Below are positions 1-15,300 of a stretch of DNA of 64,000 nucleotides, in pieces. The notes below the pieces were generated by a model. The model was not told the origin of the DNA and made no database searches. It saw nothing but the letters and a program-made list of their open reading frames with translations. Made by a program: the position numbers and the translations under genes. The stretch lies in the NCBI GenBank assembly GCA_008711295.1, contig VUYV01000080.1:1614465-1678464 (forward strand). Reading direction: 5' to 3'. Source of the stretch: Anarhynchus alexandrinus (Eukaryota; Chordata; Aves; Charadriiformes; Charadriidae). The stretch's first letter is position 1. Every line of letters starts with the position of its first letter.

Positions 1-135
1 GGAAAGCAAGGCACCTCTTGCCTAATACTGAGGGACTGGAGAGGAGCAGAGCAGAGCTCCAAGTTCAGTGCATATCACAGCATGGGCAGCCCTGGCTCAG
101 ATGAAGATGCCAATCCAAAAAGCTGGATCTCTTAC

Positions 136-350
136 CGGGACAAGAAATATTTGGGGAACTCTGAGGTAAAGTTGCTGAAGAAGTCCTCAACAGAGTAGGA
201 CCTGGCTGTCACACCAAGGTGTAAGAGGATGGGCTTGGGAGGCTCTGGTTTGACCCACACATGGCTGGCTTCTTTGTCCAACAGCAGCCTCCTCTGAAAG
301 TGTCCAGCCGGCAGATTTGGCATAGGGTGGTTTTTTATAGGGGGTAATGT
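136..350 (-). CDS. CFAP65: CFAP65 exon 28 (last exon in window)
   Basis: The acceptor is TTTCTTTCTCTCCAACAG and the donor GTAAGA. The frame enters in phase 0 and leaves in phase 2, so the gene continues to the left. It encodes [12 protein letters not shown] near its start and [14 protein letters not shown] near its end. The first motif joins exon 27 as RKYK-TLPPIKN, a junction I recognise from vertebrate CFAP65. Confidence 0.88.
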
Positions 351-3300
351 CTGTTGGAGAGAAAGAAATGGCAGGTACTTGGTTGCTTCTCTGGCCACAG
401 CTAGGTTGGTGTAGGTGTGAGCACTGACATGGGAACTGGAATGCCCAGCAGCCAGAGACACCAGATCACGGACAGCAGACAGCATCAAAATGGTTTTGGC
501 ACTGCAGTGCCGCTATCAGGCATGAGCGGCCATGCTGGAAATCAGGTCTGCTCCCTCCTCGCTGCCTAGTGTGGCAGCCCTGAGTCTCAGCAGGGCTTCA
601 GGGTCCCCCCAGGGCACTTGGGGCTGTTGTACTCTGATCCATCCCTGAGGAACTCCGGGATCCCTGCTCTTCTGAGCACACCGGGAGTGCTGTGGGAGAA
701 GGTGTGCAGGAATGCATGCGGAAATTGTCCCCTGAGCCTGGAAGGAAACCAGGAACTGACTCCAGCCACACTACATGGGTCAGTTTGGGGCTGCATTACC
801 AGCAGATAGCCTGGGGGAAGTTTCTTAGGGCAGGAGTAGTCCAGAAGCCTGGGCAAGAAGGACACCACCGAGCTCTGGAGAAGCCCTCAGGCATCACAGG
901 ACTTCAATGACCTTTGAGACACAGCCTCTGGGAATGAAGCCAGAGGCCTTCACTGCTCCTGACACAGCCACAGCAGGTGACTGCAGGTTTCAAATTGTCA
1001 CTAGGAGCCAAAACCCTAGAGGACTAAAAGAAATTGTTTTTACTTTTCCCCAACCATCCTTATATTCATCCCAGTGAATGCCTTGACCTGCATCACTGAC
1101 CACATCTAACAGCACAGGGCAGACAGTCCAAGCTAGACCTGCCCTGAGCTGATACCTTCACACAGAACAGTTCAGGGCACGCAGAGGCACTCTGCAGGGT
1201 TCCAGGAGCACTGCTACAACCTTACTGTGGTGGCAGTCCTGAAAGTAACAAGCTGTGTCTCCTAGCTGAGTCAACCTGCTCAGGCCCAGCCTCACACCAG
1301 CTCCCTCAACCCTTCCACATCTTGGGTTAGCTGGTTCTCCACAAGCCCTGTCATTCCCACAGCACGCGCTGCTGACAGCTGTAGGTGCAGCGTGGCTCTG
1401 CCTTTGGGCCCAGGCAATTCTGCGGAGCATTCAGTGGGACTTTGTCTCGCACCTTGCCACCACTGCTGGAAAAGACACACGGTTGTGCAAATTTGAGAGG
1501 AAACAGAGATGAACCAGGCAAATTGAGCTTTAAAGCTTTCCACGCACTTAAATCAGGGCAGTTCCTGCCTGCAGCTTCTCCCGAGGCACAGAGCACAGCT
1601 CTTTTAGTGGCAAGGGCAAAGTCTGCACCACGTCACACCAGAGTCCTGCCGCTTTCCATCGTGGCACACATTCCATTGTGGCCCCAGTATGAAACCAGTC
1701 CAGGTACCCACTGTCCTGCCTATGTGCATCTTTTCTGCTTATTCGAAACCTTTCCCCCTTTCTCCAGTCACGGGTGTATGTTTGGTTCCAATTTCACTTC
1801 CCATTCACCTCAGCTGGAAAGTTACTGCACACAGGACACAGCCAGACAGTCTGATTCTTCTGGCTCCTCCAAACAGTCTGTCTCCCAAAGCCTTGAAGCT
1901 ACAAATCCTGCTGTGCTCTCTGTCCAGGCTCCCACGCTGTGATATCCAGCATCTGCCTCTTTTCTAAAGCAATCAGTTTGATTCTACTATGGGTGAGACA
2001 GGCCTGACTTACCTTGTATTTCCTGATCACAGCTGAGGATTCAGGGAGATTTTCTGTCTCAGCAGAATCTGATGACCTCTAAAAAGGAAAAAAAAAGAAA
2101 AAGAGAAAAAAAAAAAAGGAAGACAAATCACAGTGTAGGAAAGATATGGAGTAGAACAAGACTCCAGGATTTTGTTTTACTTTGCCCAGCTGAGAGTCAA
2201 TGATCTCATCTTCCCATTCTTCACTCAGGCCACATTCTTAATGCTAGTTACACATTTCTCTCCAGTGTTTATTCATAGTTAAAAATCTAACCACCTGTTT
2301 CCAGAGCCACTGTTTGTTTTTTTTTCTTAAGTCTTCTCATGCACTTCCAAATTTCAGATGATTGTTAGCAAATTCAGAGTTTGTAAGGCGACCAGAAAAA
2401 TCATTTTAATTACAAGTTCCCCACCTGCTATCCCCTCCCTCAATGTTAAAGACAGTGCAAGAGGATTCTTGGCTAGAAATCAAGATCTCATTTTCCACTA
2501 TCCACAGACCAGCTATGAGCTCTTGTGTAGACTGGAGCCTCATGTCCTCTTATCAACTCACCTAAATTTTCTTAAGGAATATCTCTTGTTGACACCTGGC
2601 TGCTCTTTCTGAGCTTAGCTAAGCTGGTGTAAAGTCCTGGGAGCGCTTACCCCTCCAGGTGACTTTGGCTTCTTCTTAGTCCCAAGGTCCTTCTCTGTGA
2701 TGATGAATTCCACAGCCTGTCGTTCCTTCTCCCTTTCCCACTCCTGCAGGTCCTTCTCATACTGAATCAGGGACTCCTGGATGTATAGCTATGAAGCAAA
2801 CCATGATTGGATGGAGGAAGGCTAGAAAGGAGCTGCAAATACCCCAGCTTCTGGCTCAAGTCCATGCCTATTACCCATTCCTCCCTTCCAGGAGGTCCCA
2901 GCCAGAGCCCACTCTCTTTCCATATCTTCTAGTGGCATGAAGGGGAGAGAACAGTGCTATTATAAGACTTACACAGAGAAGACACAGTCTCCTGCCAAAG
3001 GACACCTGGAAGGTGTCCAGAGGGACACTACCGCAAGTCTGTGCCCCAACTAGTACTAAAGAAGCAAGATTTGATTTTTACAGGTATTTAAGTCTCTGAC
3101 ACCCACTGAAAGCCACTCCCATCCAAACCGTGACTTCTAGTAGCTGGGTTCAACTCACAAAGCCACTGTTGCACAGTTACACCATATCTAGTGATCCACA
3201 CAGACAGAGACACTTAAAGCATCAGGAGAGATGAAGTTCAGTATCTTCAGTAATAAGAATTGCTTGCCAGCATTATGGAGCAAAGAAGGATTCCTTCAGC

Positions 3301-6300
3301 TGGAAGCAGCAGGCGGCTGACTGCTGTGGCCAGCCATTTGGGAACTGCAGTGACATGCCAAGATGATGGTAATACACAGGTACTTCTTGCGTCTCACCTC
3401 ACACACCAGATCTATGCTGTAGAAGGAAGCACTCCCTGAAGGTTGCAGGGTGATGAAGCAGGGGATGCTCTCTCCAGGCTGCACAACCCCTGACTCTGGA
3501 GCAATCTGCAACACCTAGGAGAAAAAAAAAAGCCACAGTGGAGCTGTTTCACTGTCTGGGGACCTTCTTCTGTGCCTTCTCTTTGCAGCAAACAGGACTG
3601 TGGGAATTCCCTCCCCTCCCCTTCTCAGAGGTATGTGGCATGAGAGAGAAGCAGCTGATATACTCAAAGACCAACAATGAACTTTGCTGGTAGACAGGGT
3701 CCTGAGGTTCACTACCGCATCCTGTAGCTCCAGGTTGATGTATTCTTGCTGAAGTCTTCAGATTCCCCTTCTGAATTAGTCCCCCCACCCCGGCCCCCGC
3801 ATCCTAACCCTTGCCTTCACTTTTCTCTGCCTTTTCTTTTCATCAGCTTGTACAAAAGCAAAGTCCCTAGGATTGTTTCTGATTGTTTGGTTACAAATGG
3901 AGTGGAAAGTTCTTTTGTGGCACAATAGAGATGGGCAAGAAAGCTGTAGAGGAAAGAGAAGGAAGGACTCACCCTCTTGTCTTTACAGGTGCTTATCCGC
4001 CAGGCAAACACAACAGCCTCACTCTCTGAGATACTGTTGAGAAAGACAAGTCGACTGGCTTTGGTGCAGTCTGGGATATTGCCAAGGCAAATCCTGTGGT
4101 GTGACAAGGTGGCTGCCTGCAGGAAGCAAGGTAAAACCAGGAGGAACAGCGGTGAAGGAATATAGGATGTGGCCATTGGAGAAGGGCAGTCACACAGTCA
4201 TCTTTAAGTTATCCAGCAATTCATAGATAATATTAGCCAGTTATCTTTACCCTAACAACTTGAGGGAGTGTTGTGTTTCTGTCATTTTTGCTCTGGTTAC
4301 AACAACTCTTTGCAGCAAGAGGACAGCCCTGTTGCAGTGGGATTGAGTGAGCAATGAACAGTAACACTGGTGGTGGGGCAGGAGAAGATCTCAAGAGCAC
4401 ACAGGACCAGTAGCACCAAAAGTCTGTCTGCAGCCCTTGCAATCCAGGCCTTTTCCCACTTCAGTTAGCAAACACGTGAGGTGGGTGCTTGTGCAAAATC
4501 CTCATCAACCTGAATGCGAGTTTTGGACAAGTGCTTCCTACTGCATCTTGCTACTAGTATGCTACTAGTCTGTCCCATTCTCCAGGCACATTGCAAACTC
4601 TAATTAATTACACTGATCATAAGATAAACTAATGACTCTTGGTTACAGACAACAGAGCCCTGTGGAATGGCATCTTTGTTGGCAGCCTGAAACAGGATTT
4701 TAATCACCTTCGCTTTGCTTTACCCAGGAATGCAATCGCCCTGCTGGAAGCCAAAGAGCATATGTAGTTGTCGCTGGGCTCCAAGGTTGGCATGCTAATA
4801 TCACAAAGGATGAATCCTTTACCTGCCTGGAGTATGCCTCTGCTGATGCTTTTTAATGCTGATTCACTACGCTGGGATCTGTGGCTGAGTTTAACAACAG
4901 ATTGTCCAGGCTGGCAGGCCAGTTCTAGCCAGGCCAAGCTCCTGCTGAGCCAGCGACAGGTCAAACAAGTGCATTCCTCGGGATGTACCAGAATTAGTGA
5001 CCATCCTGCAGTCTGCATTCAGGTTATGCATCACCTGCATTTGGCTGTGAAATGGTGGCAGCCAAGCCCTAACAGGGTATATCAGGAGTATAATATTATT
5101 TTTGTGAATGAATTACCGAAGAAAAAGGTGGTGTAGCTGCAAACAAGAAAGGTAGCTGTGATGGGGGGTAACTTTTAATGAAAAATTCAGAACATAAACA
5201 AACCCTAAAACTTTTTGGTTCTAATGGCAGTGGAAGCAGCAAGCTGGAAAGAAAGCACCTTTCAGAACAACTGCTTTTATGAGTTAGGCTCTGGATTATC
5301 TGCTGGAATGGAAATACCTTGCTCTATCTCATGGCAAATGAACCCTCCTGCAGCACAGGCTACTGCTAAATGGGGCCACTTGCATATTTCTGTCACTCTC
5401 ACATGTTTCTGGACTGATCATATTGCTCATATCAGCATACCTGGACTTACCTGCCCAGGCACAGTTAGCTGGGTAGAACCTGGAAAGACCGAAGGAGACA
5501 AAACTTCGCTGATTGTGGCAGTCTCTCCTATGGTATTCGGATCGTAGCCTACTCCCTGGAAGGTGATCAGAGCTGATTCACCCCCCAGAATGTGGATGAG
5601 AACATCAACCTGCCTTGGACAAGATAAGAGGTCTAAGTCCAGAGTCATATTTGGGACAGACGTGCAAGAAGTTAGTATACTTGTTAATGGACTGGTCTAA
5701 ATACACCACACGCATGGATGAAGAGAAATCCAGTTTCATTTGCTCTTTCAGGCCTTGACTTTCCATGCTAACACAGAAAAGTTGGTTAAGTAATTAGCCA
5801 GTTACTGCGTGAGATGGGCAGGGACTCCCTCTTGGAGCAAAAAGTTGGAGGTTTAAAATTAAATTTATTTATTTTTTCATGTAACCACCACAGAGCGGGG
5901 CAATAAGCAGTGCTCCAGCTCTGGCCCTGCCTGCCTGCTGCAGCTTAGGACAGAGGTCTTTGGGAAGGCTGTTTCCAGAGGGCTGCAGCAGTGTACACTG
6001 CGACACTAACAGACACCGACTTCAGTCTCTGTGGTGGAAGTTATTGGAGGCAAATAATGAACCACAAATCAGATCAGATACTGTTTATATCCCCAGTCAC
6101 TGTTTGATCCTTGAAAAGTATATACTGGGACGACTTTGGTTGTGGAAGAAATCCATTCTTTGGGAAGAAGAAACTTAGGAGATAACAATTTACCTACTCC
6201 ATTTCCTGACCAGACCAGCCACTCATTTGCTCTCAAGACTCTTTGCTTCTTGGAGGAATGGAGCTCAGCTCAGATGTCGCATGACATGGAGCAACCATCA

Positions 6301-9300
6301 GTAAGAGATCTAAAGAATTTTAGGCACGCAACAACGGAAAGAACCTGTCTCTGGCAGTCATGAGGAGGGTCTTACCAAGTATGTTCTAGCTTCTAGTGGT
6401 GAGAAGATCCACTCAATGTGGCCTGTTGTGCCAGGGGGGACTTCTCCTCTAGGAGTTAGGCAGACAAACACAGGATGCTGAAAATTCTCCTGTATCCTCA
6501 CAATGTTGTCCAGCTGAACCTCAAACATCACAGGCATAGAGCCGCCATTGTAGAGTTCATAAATCTGAAGTGAGTCAGACAGAGCAGTGCTTATTATACC
6601 ATGCACAAGTTGAACTAGTTAACACTTCCCCAGAGGACTCTGATAAGCATTAATAATTAATTAGTTAGCTTGTCTCCTAAGAATGAGGAGACCTCATAGT
6701 GTCAGGATTTATCACCGAGGTTCTGATAGGAGACTGTGCTGAAGGTTTATCACCACACATGTACACTGATAACTACAGTGCCTCTCCAAGTGGTGCCCTG
6801 CAAATTGAGTCTAGGAGAAAATTAATACAAATTAGCTAAAGGGATCACTGTAAAGCGGATTACTTGAATTACTTGAAATGTAAAAACACTCATATTAAAG
6901 TGATCTTAATTCAACTCAGACTTGTTCATTTCCCAACTAAATTAGGCAGAACAGAATCAAAGCTGCCTTTTTGCTGAATAAGTGTTTAAGGAAGTTTAAT
7001 TAATTTACTAAAAAACTAATTAGGATTTATTTCCAGAGTGCCTGGAGCAGCTAGACAAGTTTTCACTCAGATCCAATGCAAGAGAATAGCGGAACAGCCC
7101 AACATGCCTCACAGGCATTCTGGCTAGAGTGAAAGCCAAATCTTGTCAAACTGGAGATGGTGAGAGGTACTTTCCCTGCTGCCATCCCAGCAGCCATTTC
7201 CAGGCTCTGCCTACTACTAGTCTCAAAGTTGTGCTGTGATGCTTTCCTGCAGAGGCCATTCTGTTTCCTGGGAAATGCCTCAGACACTGCCTGTCCTTGG
7301 GACACGGTTACACTATCTCCTTCCCTCCGCTGCTGCTGGGTTTGGCCCCAGGACGCTCACCTGTGTTGGGGGTTGGGAGGTCCCAATGGCAATGGGTGTG
7401 AAGAGGTGCTTAGTGGATGCAAAATGAATGTACCGCTGGTCCTGTTCCACTGTCACGCCACTGAAGTTCAGCTACAGTAGAAAGAAATGCAGTCACTTTC
7501 TCACAGGGCCTTGACCCCATCACCAACAACTGCAAAAGGACTTTGAAGGACTTTGCAAGCTGAAGGCAACACAGTTACAGATTTAAGGTGGTAATACCGG
7601 GACAGTGTGTCCTAAGAAAAAAGCAAGATGGAGAGCCTATTCAACTGTTGGCTCTTATCTGAAAGATTTGCACATTGTTTCAGAGAAGAAGGTACTTTTC
7701 TCCCTGCTATGTCAGGCACCAGCCTCAGTGCTTCTCTTTGCAATTATATGGTAGAAATTCTCCATGAATGAAAGTGTCTGGACTGCGCATAGGAGAGTGT
7801 GCAGCTGTGACAGCCAAATGCTTTGGAAAGACAGGATTTTAGGTAAGTAATGGCCTCCTCTTGGAAAGGACCATCTGGATGTCCTCTCTCTGGAGGACAT
7901 CCTGCTCCAAGAATGTGTCTAACAGTCCAAAAGCTGCAAGATCCCAGCTGAATTTTAAGTGACCGAGTAATGATCAACTGTATTTTGTTAGCAAAGCAGC
8001 CGCGAGGCACTTCAAGCAAAGCAGAGAGATTATGGAACTATTTCATGGAAGGAAGAGACACAGGATTCTGCATTTTGGGAAAACTGCAATCAAGCTAGAC
8101 ATGAGTCATGATGCACAATTTTGGGCAGGATCCCCACAAAGCACCCTTGAGCTGCCTACCTGGAGACAGAGGTTGTAAAGCAGTCATGGAACTACTAATG
8201 TCTCTGCATGGGCCAAAGGGAGCTAAGTTGCCGAAATTCACAATTAGCTAAGCCTAAAGCATGACTATTTTTCAAGTGCATGTGCAGAAGATGGAGAGGA
8301 TGTTTACAATGGCAGGTGGATGCCTTGGACAGACACCTGCAGGAGATACTGTATCAGCCGCTTAAAAAAGAGCAGAGAACGCCTATTCCTCCAAAACAAC
8401 CCATTCCAGTTCAGTGCTATAAGCAAAGGGAGGAGGGAGAGAAGACTAGAAATACAATGCTAATGAAGTCCCACATGGAATCTTTTGAAGGCACTATATG
8501 AGCATTCAGCCTCTTGAGGGCTTTGGCAAGCCAGATGCAATGCAAAATAGGAGTAGTACAAGGGCTGACACTTTCAAACTGTAAGTGAAAAAGGGACAGG
8601 AACGTTCCTGAGCTTTGGGAGTGAAACACCCTTTTATATTACTTGAGTCAAAAAGCGAACTTGGATTCTACCAGACCACAACTGCCGAGGAAAAACTGTC
8701 ATCAGTTTCCATAGACACAGGATGTGACAATTAGAGGTCTATCAGTTAAAGGGAGACAAATGGAGAAAAGTGAAGATGTACTACAATCCATTCTCCTTTC
8801 AGAGTGCACAGACTTTGTCCCACAGCAATGACTTAGAGCATGAGGGGACAGAGACACCAGGAAAGAGAGCTGCCTGGAGAACATATGCTGCAGGTGACAA
8901 CATCTCACAATACCTAATTAGCAGCTATGAAGTGAAGTGCAAACAATTCCAGTTTATGGATCCTGTGCGCTCAGGGATTCTCCCTGGGATCCAGCCCTTC
9001 TCTCCAGTGAGTTCTGGGAACCAGCCTACCTCATCCTGCAACACCTGCAGGCAGCTGGGCTTTTCCTACTAAAACTGCTGAGGGCTGCAGATTCTGCCTG
9101 GCCAAACTATCCCAGAGCTCTGAAAACAAGGTCACAGCTGCAGTCATACAGGCAGGCTATGGCGATGAGGCAAAGGACAAACTGTGAGAGCATTAGGCAG
9201 CGGAAGACCCCGTTTCCCTCCTGCACACGGGAGTGGGTAACACACAAGTCTACAGAAGTTTCATCCTGCAGTCAGAAGAAAGCGCCAACAGGAAGTCAGT

Positions 9301-12300
9301 TTGGGTCCTTCAGAGCACCTATAAATTCAGTCATCTCAGGACTGAAAGGTGGCCACTGAGTGGGGAAGGAGTAATGGAGAAGGAACTCCTCCTGAAGATG
9401 AAGCAGACAGACTCTGTTGGGGAAGCAGAGGAGTGGGAGGTCAAAATCTGTCTGCATGGGTAGAGCCATCACAGAGGTGAGTTTGGACCCCCCAAAAAAT
9501 CATGCATTGGCTTGCAGCTGGCTAACATCACTGCTCCAAAGCCAGGCAATTTGGAATTTAACAGAATAACCAGGCAATACCCCAGTGTTACAGTCTCCAC
9601 CTCTGCTTATTGTTGCTGTCTCAAATTTCCAAAGCTTAACTTTTGGGGTGACGTTGTGGTATTTGCTTCTCTTAAGGCTAGCATATGTTCTGCACATTTC
9701 ACCATACTCCCAGGTGAGGATCTGTTCAACTCTGGCATGTGAGCGTGCTTAGAGCAGTCTCTGCCATAGGGACTGGCGGCTCTGCACTCTTCATGCCATG
9801 ACTGAAAGGAATGAAGGCACACTGTGTTCAGCCCCTCAGCTGCCCTCTCTGCAGAAGGAAGAGCCTCTGCCATTTCTGCTTTCCCATATTAACAGTTCAG
9901 TGCTGGCACTGCACATCCCTGCACCACCTGCGCTGCTCCAGATCTCTGGATTCACCTCCTATTGCCACAGCTCCAGTGCACCCAGGGGTCTTTTATCATC
10001 CCCAGGGCCTCTCATGCTTTATCAGCCCCTTCTGCAGTGACAGCATGAGGTAGGGTGGTGGCTTCTGGTAGCCACCAAAGCCACTGGCTATGTGGCAAGA
10101 CAGGATGTGTGCCCTATAGGCTGCTGGTGCTCCAAAGCCTATTATTCCCTCCCTGGCCAGCTGGTGAAATGCTCACATCCACTCTCAGGATTGTGCCAGG
10201 CAGGCAGAGCACAGGGAGCCTGTCCAAGGGCTTTGAGGGAAGGCACAGTTAAGCCACTGTTTGAACAGCTTGGTCAAAGGGTTGGATTTTCAGCTGACAA
10301 CAGTCCTGAAAGAAAAGAAAAATAAAAGAGATGTATGAACACAATGGTCTCATAGGAAACTTCAGAGACAGACTGGACAGCTCAGCCGGGCATGAGCTGT
10401 GCCCGGCAGAGCACAAGGTGACTTTGACTCTAACTGACAGTTTTAGAGATGGGGAGAGAGAGAAATTAGTTCCAAGCCTGAGGAAATACTCAGGGAAAAC
10501 ACACTACAGATCAGCTCTGGGATGCTTTAGCAAGCAGCGAAGCAGGAAGAATGAGTAGAAAGCTCCTCCACCATTGGCAAACGGAAATAAGTGGGTGGAT
10601 AAAGGCATCATGGTTCTAGCGGGAACAGCCAACCAGGAATGCAGGGAGTACCTTCTGGGCCTGGGGAAGCAGCTGCCTCCATACCTCCAGAGGTGGAGGA
10701 TGGTCTGCCAACCCTTTGTCAGCATGTGTGCCCTCAAACTGCAGCCAGTGCAGGTGGTACTTTTGGGAAAAAGTGCATTCCAAGGGGTTTTGAAGAGCAT
10801 AGAGAGCTGATGAGATGGAGAGTTTCAGGAAAGCTGCACATGAGAGAAGTCGGATGGGCTGCAGAGCTGAACTCCAGGATCACTGTGTGGAAGAACTCAC
10901 AGTGAGGCAGATGAAACGTGGGGAACCAAGCACAGAAATCCTGTCCATGAGATATACTTGAGTGTGGAAAGCATGCAAGGACTGTAAAACCCAGGAGCGC
11001 TGTTTTGGACTTGGAAGAGGAAGCAATTCTGCACTAGCACCACCAATAAAATAAAAAGTTTAATAATAACAAAAAAAATTCCCTTGCTGGGGAAACCAGC
11101 AGATGCTACATGCAAGGGCCATTTAGCCAGTGCACTGCCACATCACACTGTGCTGGAACCAAGAGTTTGTCAGGATGTTGGTTTTGTCTGGCCAGTGCAG
11201 ATTCCAGAGGAAGGCCACAGGTCCCTGCACACCATGCAGCTTCTGGGGAATACACCTTGTAATTCAGTTCCTACCTGCTGTTCTGCAAACAGAAGCAAAA
11301 GATACCTGCTATCTTACCAGAATCTCATGGCCATAGGAAACCTTCAGCAGGACAGGGAGGTGATCAGTGCCAATGAAATCATGTCTAACAGTGAAAGAGG
11401 AGAGAGAAGAAAACATTAGAAACGCACCTTGTGTCTAGGGTGATAGAATCAGGGTCACACAGTGCATTAGAGACAACTCACTTCCCAGCTAAAGAGTCAC
11501 TGTTGCGTAAGGGCCACTGAGAGAGGGAGGGGGACAGTTGTGTTTGGGTGGGAACAAGTGATGCAATGTTGATTTTAGTCATACGCCAATTTAGGGCCCC
11601 AAGTTTCTAGGCCAACACCATTTGAAATGCCAGTACTTCTCAGATCAGGTCTGCTGTGAAAGGGGAAGTATTCAGCTTTCTTCATAACCTCCACAGGCAC
11701 AGAAGGGCTAGCAGCTCTAGTACATGACAAAAATAAGAATATCACTGTATGTCAAAACCACAGGAAGTGCAGCATCTTGTTTGTCTCCCTAGCTGTCAGG
11801 CCAAGGCAGAGCATCGTCCCCAGCATGTCACACTGTCTTTTGTGCTGCAGTGTTAAAGTACATGCCCCTGAGGAAGGCAAGCTTTGCAGGGTCCAGAAAC
11901 TGGACATACTCAGGAACTTTTTACTTGCCCAATCTCTGCTGGGCAAGCGCTATGTGAAGGGAAAGGATCTGGCATGGAAACACAGGGGACTGATGGCATG
12001 TGCTGTCCCCGCATGCAGCATGAGGCCCTGAAATACAGGTAGTTGACATCACCTGTGTGAGAGCTGGACTGATTCCTCCTGTCCTGGAAGAAGTTTCCCT
12101 GACTTTGGGGAAACACTGAAGAGCTGGTTATCCTGAATTCTCATCTGGTGCAGCTCATGGGGACTCAAGTCAGCATCTTCTGCCCAGTGTTCCATGTCCA
12201 TCTTCTGATCAGAAGGAAACAAGAAGGCCCTAGGGAACCAGTCAGGTGGTCAGCAACAGGAACACAGAACTTCCCCAGGGCCATGGTCAGCATATTCAGT

Positions 12301-15300
12301 CCAGCCAGGCTTAGCCCAGCTGGTGGACACATCACGTTTCATTAGATCTGATCTGCAGAACTGTCTGCCCTTGCTTGTTTCCTCACTCGGACCCACCAAC
12401 AGATCTCAGTCACAGCTCCACAACAGAAGCCACACCTACAAAATCCACTCTCTTGATTTGCAAACATCTCATGGCCCCTGTGAGCATTTCCATATCCCCA
12501 GACAGACCCCAGAAAGAAGGCTACGCTCCAGCAAGTGCCGCTTACCACTCCACAGGCACGACACCCTTGTTCGCCAGCAGGAGCATCACAAGGGCAGGCT
12601 CTGAGCCTATTGGGGCAGCCCCAAAGTTGAAGTCCAGCAGGAGAGGGGTGTACACTGGAGGGATCAAGCATGTGCTGGTCACAGGAGAAAAAGAAGAGAT
12701 TAAATTGGGACCAGAGGAAGGATTGACAGGGCATGACAGAAGAAAGGGTCATTCCACACTGGCTCTCTTCCTTATCATTCTTCTTTGACCTTACGTTGTT
12801 GGCCCTTTTGGGTGTAAGGAAAGCCTTTGGATTTTATCTGGTTTTTTATATATGCCTAATGAGAGTCAGAGGCATAGATGAAGGCTCTGAGAGTCCTCCT
12901 TAGCTGAGGCCTCTTTCCAACTCCCTAGTACCAGGAAGTCACTGACATACTGGAGTAAGTCCAGTGGAGGGTCACCAAGATGGTTGAGGGCTGGGGCACA
13001 TTATTTACAAGGAGCAACTAAGAGACTTGGGTTTGTTCAGCCTTATGAAGCAAGAGGTCAGGGAAGGCAACTGCATAAGTTGCAACACAAGGTATTCCAA
13101 TTAGATACTAGGCAAAAAAGTTTTTACCATAAAAGTGGTCAAACACTGGAATCAGGTGTCCAGACAAGCTGTGGCTTCCTCATCCTTGGAGATATTCAGC
13201 ATTGAACTGGGCAAAGACCTGAGCAACCTGGTCTAGTTGTCCCTGCTTTGAGCAAGGGGTTAGACCAGAGGCTTTTAAAGAATCATTTAATTGCAATGGA
13301 CCTCTGTTTCTGTGGCTCCTCTCTAGGGAGCGTGAGCAGAGAAGCAGAGGTGAGCAACTGCCTGCAGGGACTAGGGCAGAACAAGAGTACCATGCAGCAG
13401 TGAGCTGCAAAACAAGCCAATGGCCTCAGCATCTCTGTCTGGCTCACGCAAGGGACTGAAAGATCCTCTGAGCCACCTCCTCGTCTCACCTGTGCCTTGT
13501 GGGAACTCTGTAGGTGAGCTCGCTGGGAGCTGGGTCTCGTTCCAAGTATTCATTCAGTGTGTCCAAGGAAAAGAGCCTCCAGAGGTGCAACTTGCTGATA
13601 CCACTGGCACTCCCTGCTGAACAGGCATCTGCGATGCAGAAAGTTGGGTAGATGCCTGTTGCTGCGATGCAGCAGAGGGGCTGCTGCTCCTCTTTTGTGC
13701 ACACAGGATCTGTAGCTTGGGAGCAAAAGAAACACCAAAAAGTAGTCACGCACCGTTTAGGGGCAGCTGTCTGGGACAGCAAACTGGAGAGAGCCCTACC
13801 CAGACCAAAGAAAGAAAGAACAGGACTTGTACATAGTCTTTTCTTTGGCAGCTTCTGAAAACCTCTAAACCACTGACTTCTAGTTGTACCTCGACTCCTG
13901 CATTTAGAGATCACCAAAAGACTATTAATGTGGTGCTTTTAAGCAGTGTATTTACATAGTTTACTTCTGCACTATGTGAACCCCCCCTTTTTTATTTAAG
14001 CCTGCAGCCTAGTCATTTTATGAAGTGCCTCTTGTTTTCACACTGAAAAATCATGAACAATTGTTTATAGCTTGTCTTTTCCATACCATTCATGTGGCAT
14101 TGCCCTTCTCCCCTTTCCAAGCTGGAAACTCCTTGTCTACCTAGTCTTTTCTTGTACAAACACTGTTACCCACCTCTGAACATCCCTATTGTCCCTCTCC
14201 ATGCCTTTTCTAGTTCAACTGCATTCTTTCTCATACAGGGACCAATCCTGATCTGCAAAAAGGACCCCAGCTGCATAGGACTGGTTGCATGAAGCTCTCA
14301 CAATATGTTTCAGGACCCATGACAAAAGCCACGATCAGGCAGAGGAGCAGGGAATCTTGTGACCACAGCAGCAGGAAACCTGGAGCTCTCCCTGTCTGTG
14401 CCTCATGGCTCAATCATATCTAACCCCAAAAGGTGCAGCAAAAAGTAGGCAGCACATAGGATCTGGCTCTGGTGAATTGTTTAGCACAGGGATTTCTTCA
14501 GCCAGGAATCATACACTGGGAATTGTACAGGTTAGCCTGTTACGGCACAGTCTACTTGGTTGGGAGGGAATGATTTTCCCAAAATACCCATCTCTCACCT
14601 GTAGGGGTGCAAATAGCGTATTTGATTGACCAGGTGTAATGCAGCCGACGGGCTGGCCTGACTGTTACTTGGACAAAAGCTTTTGACCTTGCAGCGATTG
14701 TCCCTCTGGAGTGTTCCAGCTCTAGAGCTGTAGGAGAAAAGAGGTGGTATGAGCTCTTGGCATCACTGATCTCTCTTACACCACATGTGTGTTCAGCACA
14801 CAGCTCCCCAAGCCTACCTGCACTCAAGCCACTGCTCCCCCCTCCCCATGCCTAATCATTAGGATCAGCTTCAGGTGTTGAAGCTGGGATTCCCAGGCTA
14901 CAACCATAAGGCAGCTCATTGGGAGTACCCAGTGTGCCTTTGGCAGGCAAAGAGCAGGAAGCTTCCCCAGAGGAAGCCCTCTAGAAAGGCAGCTAAGGGT
15001 TGCACTCCATTTCTTCTGTGAAGCTCCTTTATTTAACTCCCTTCTCTGCTGGGAAATCACATCTTCTTTCAAGGTCCAAACTGGTCTAACTTCAATTGTC
15101 AGGCTTTGACAATTGTGTGTGAAAAAGCTATGCTTTTCCCAGCAAAATAGAAGAGTCACCTGTTGCAAATCCCTAAGCGAAGCAGCAGACACCTTAAGGC
15201 ACTTAAGAGAATCAGTGCAAGCTAGCCAGCATGCAGCCCAACCTCTGAGCTCATGCTAGAACAATTTTGCAGAAAAGAGAAGGCCAAGGCCCCATCCCAT

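Noticed and set aside
1..135. miR-375, which lies near CFAP65 in human
   Set aside because: I looked for the UUUGUUCGUUCGG seed region on both strands and did not find it. It is expected beyond the left edge, past the CFAP65 3' end.
12205..12206. Alternative acceptor for CFAP65 exon 19
   Set aside because: It would make the Trp codon joint a stop and drop the conserved AFLFPSDQ.
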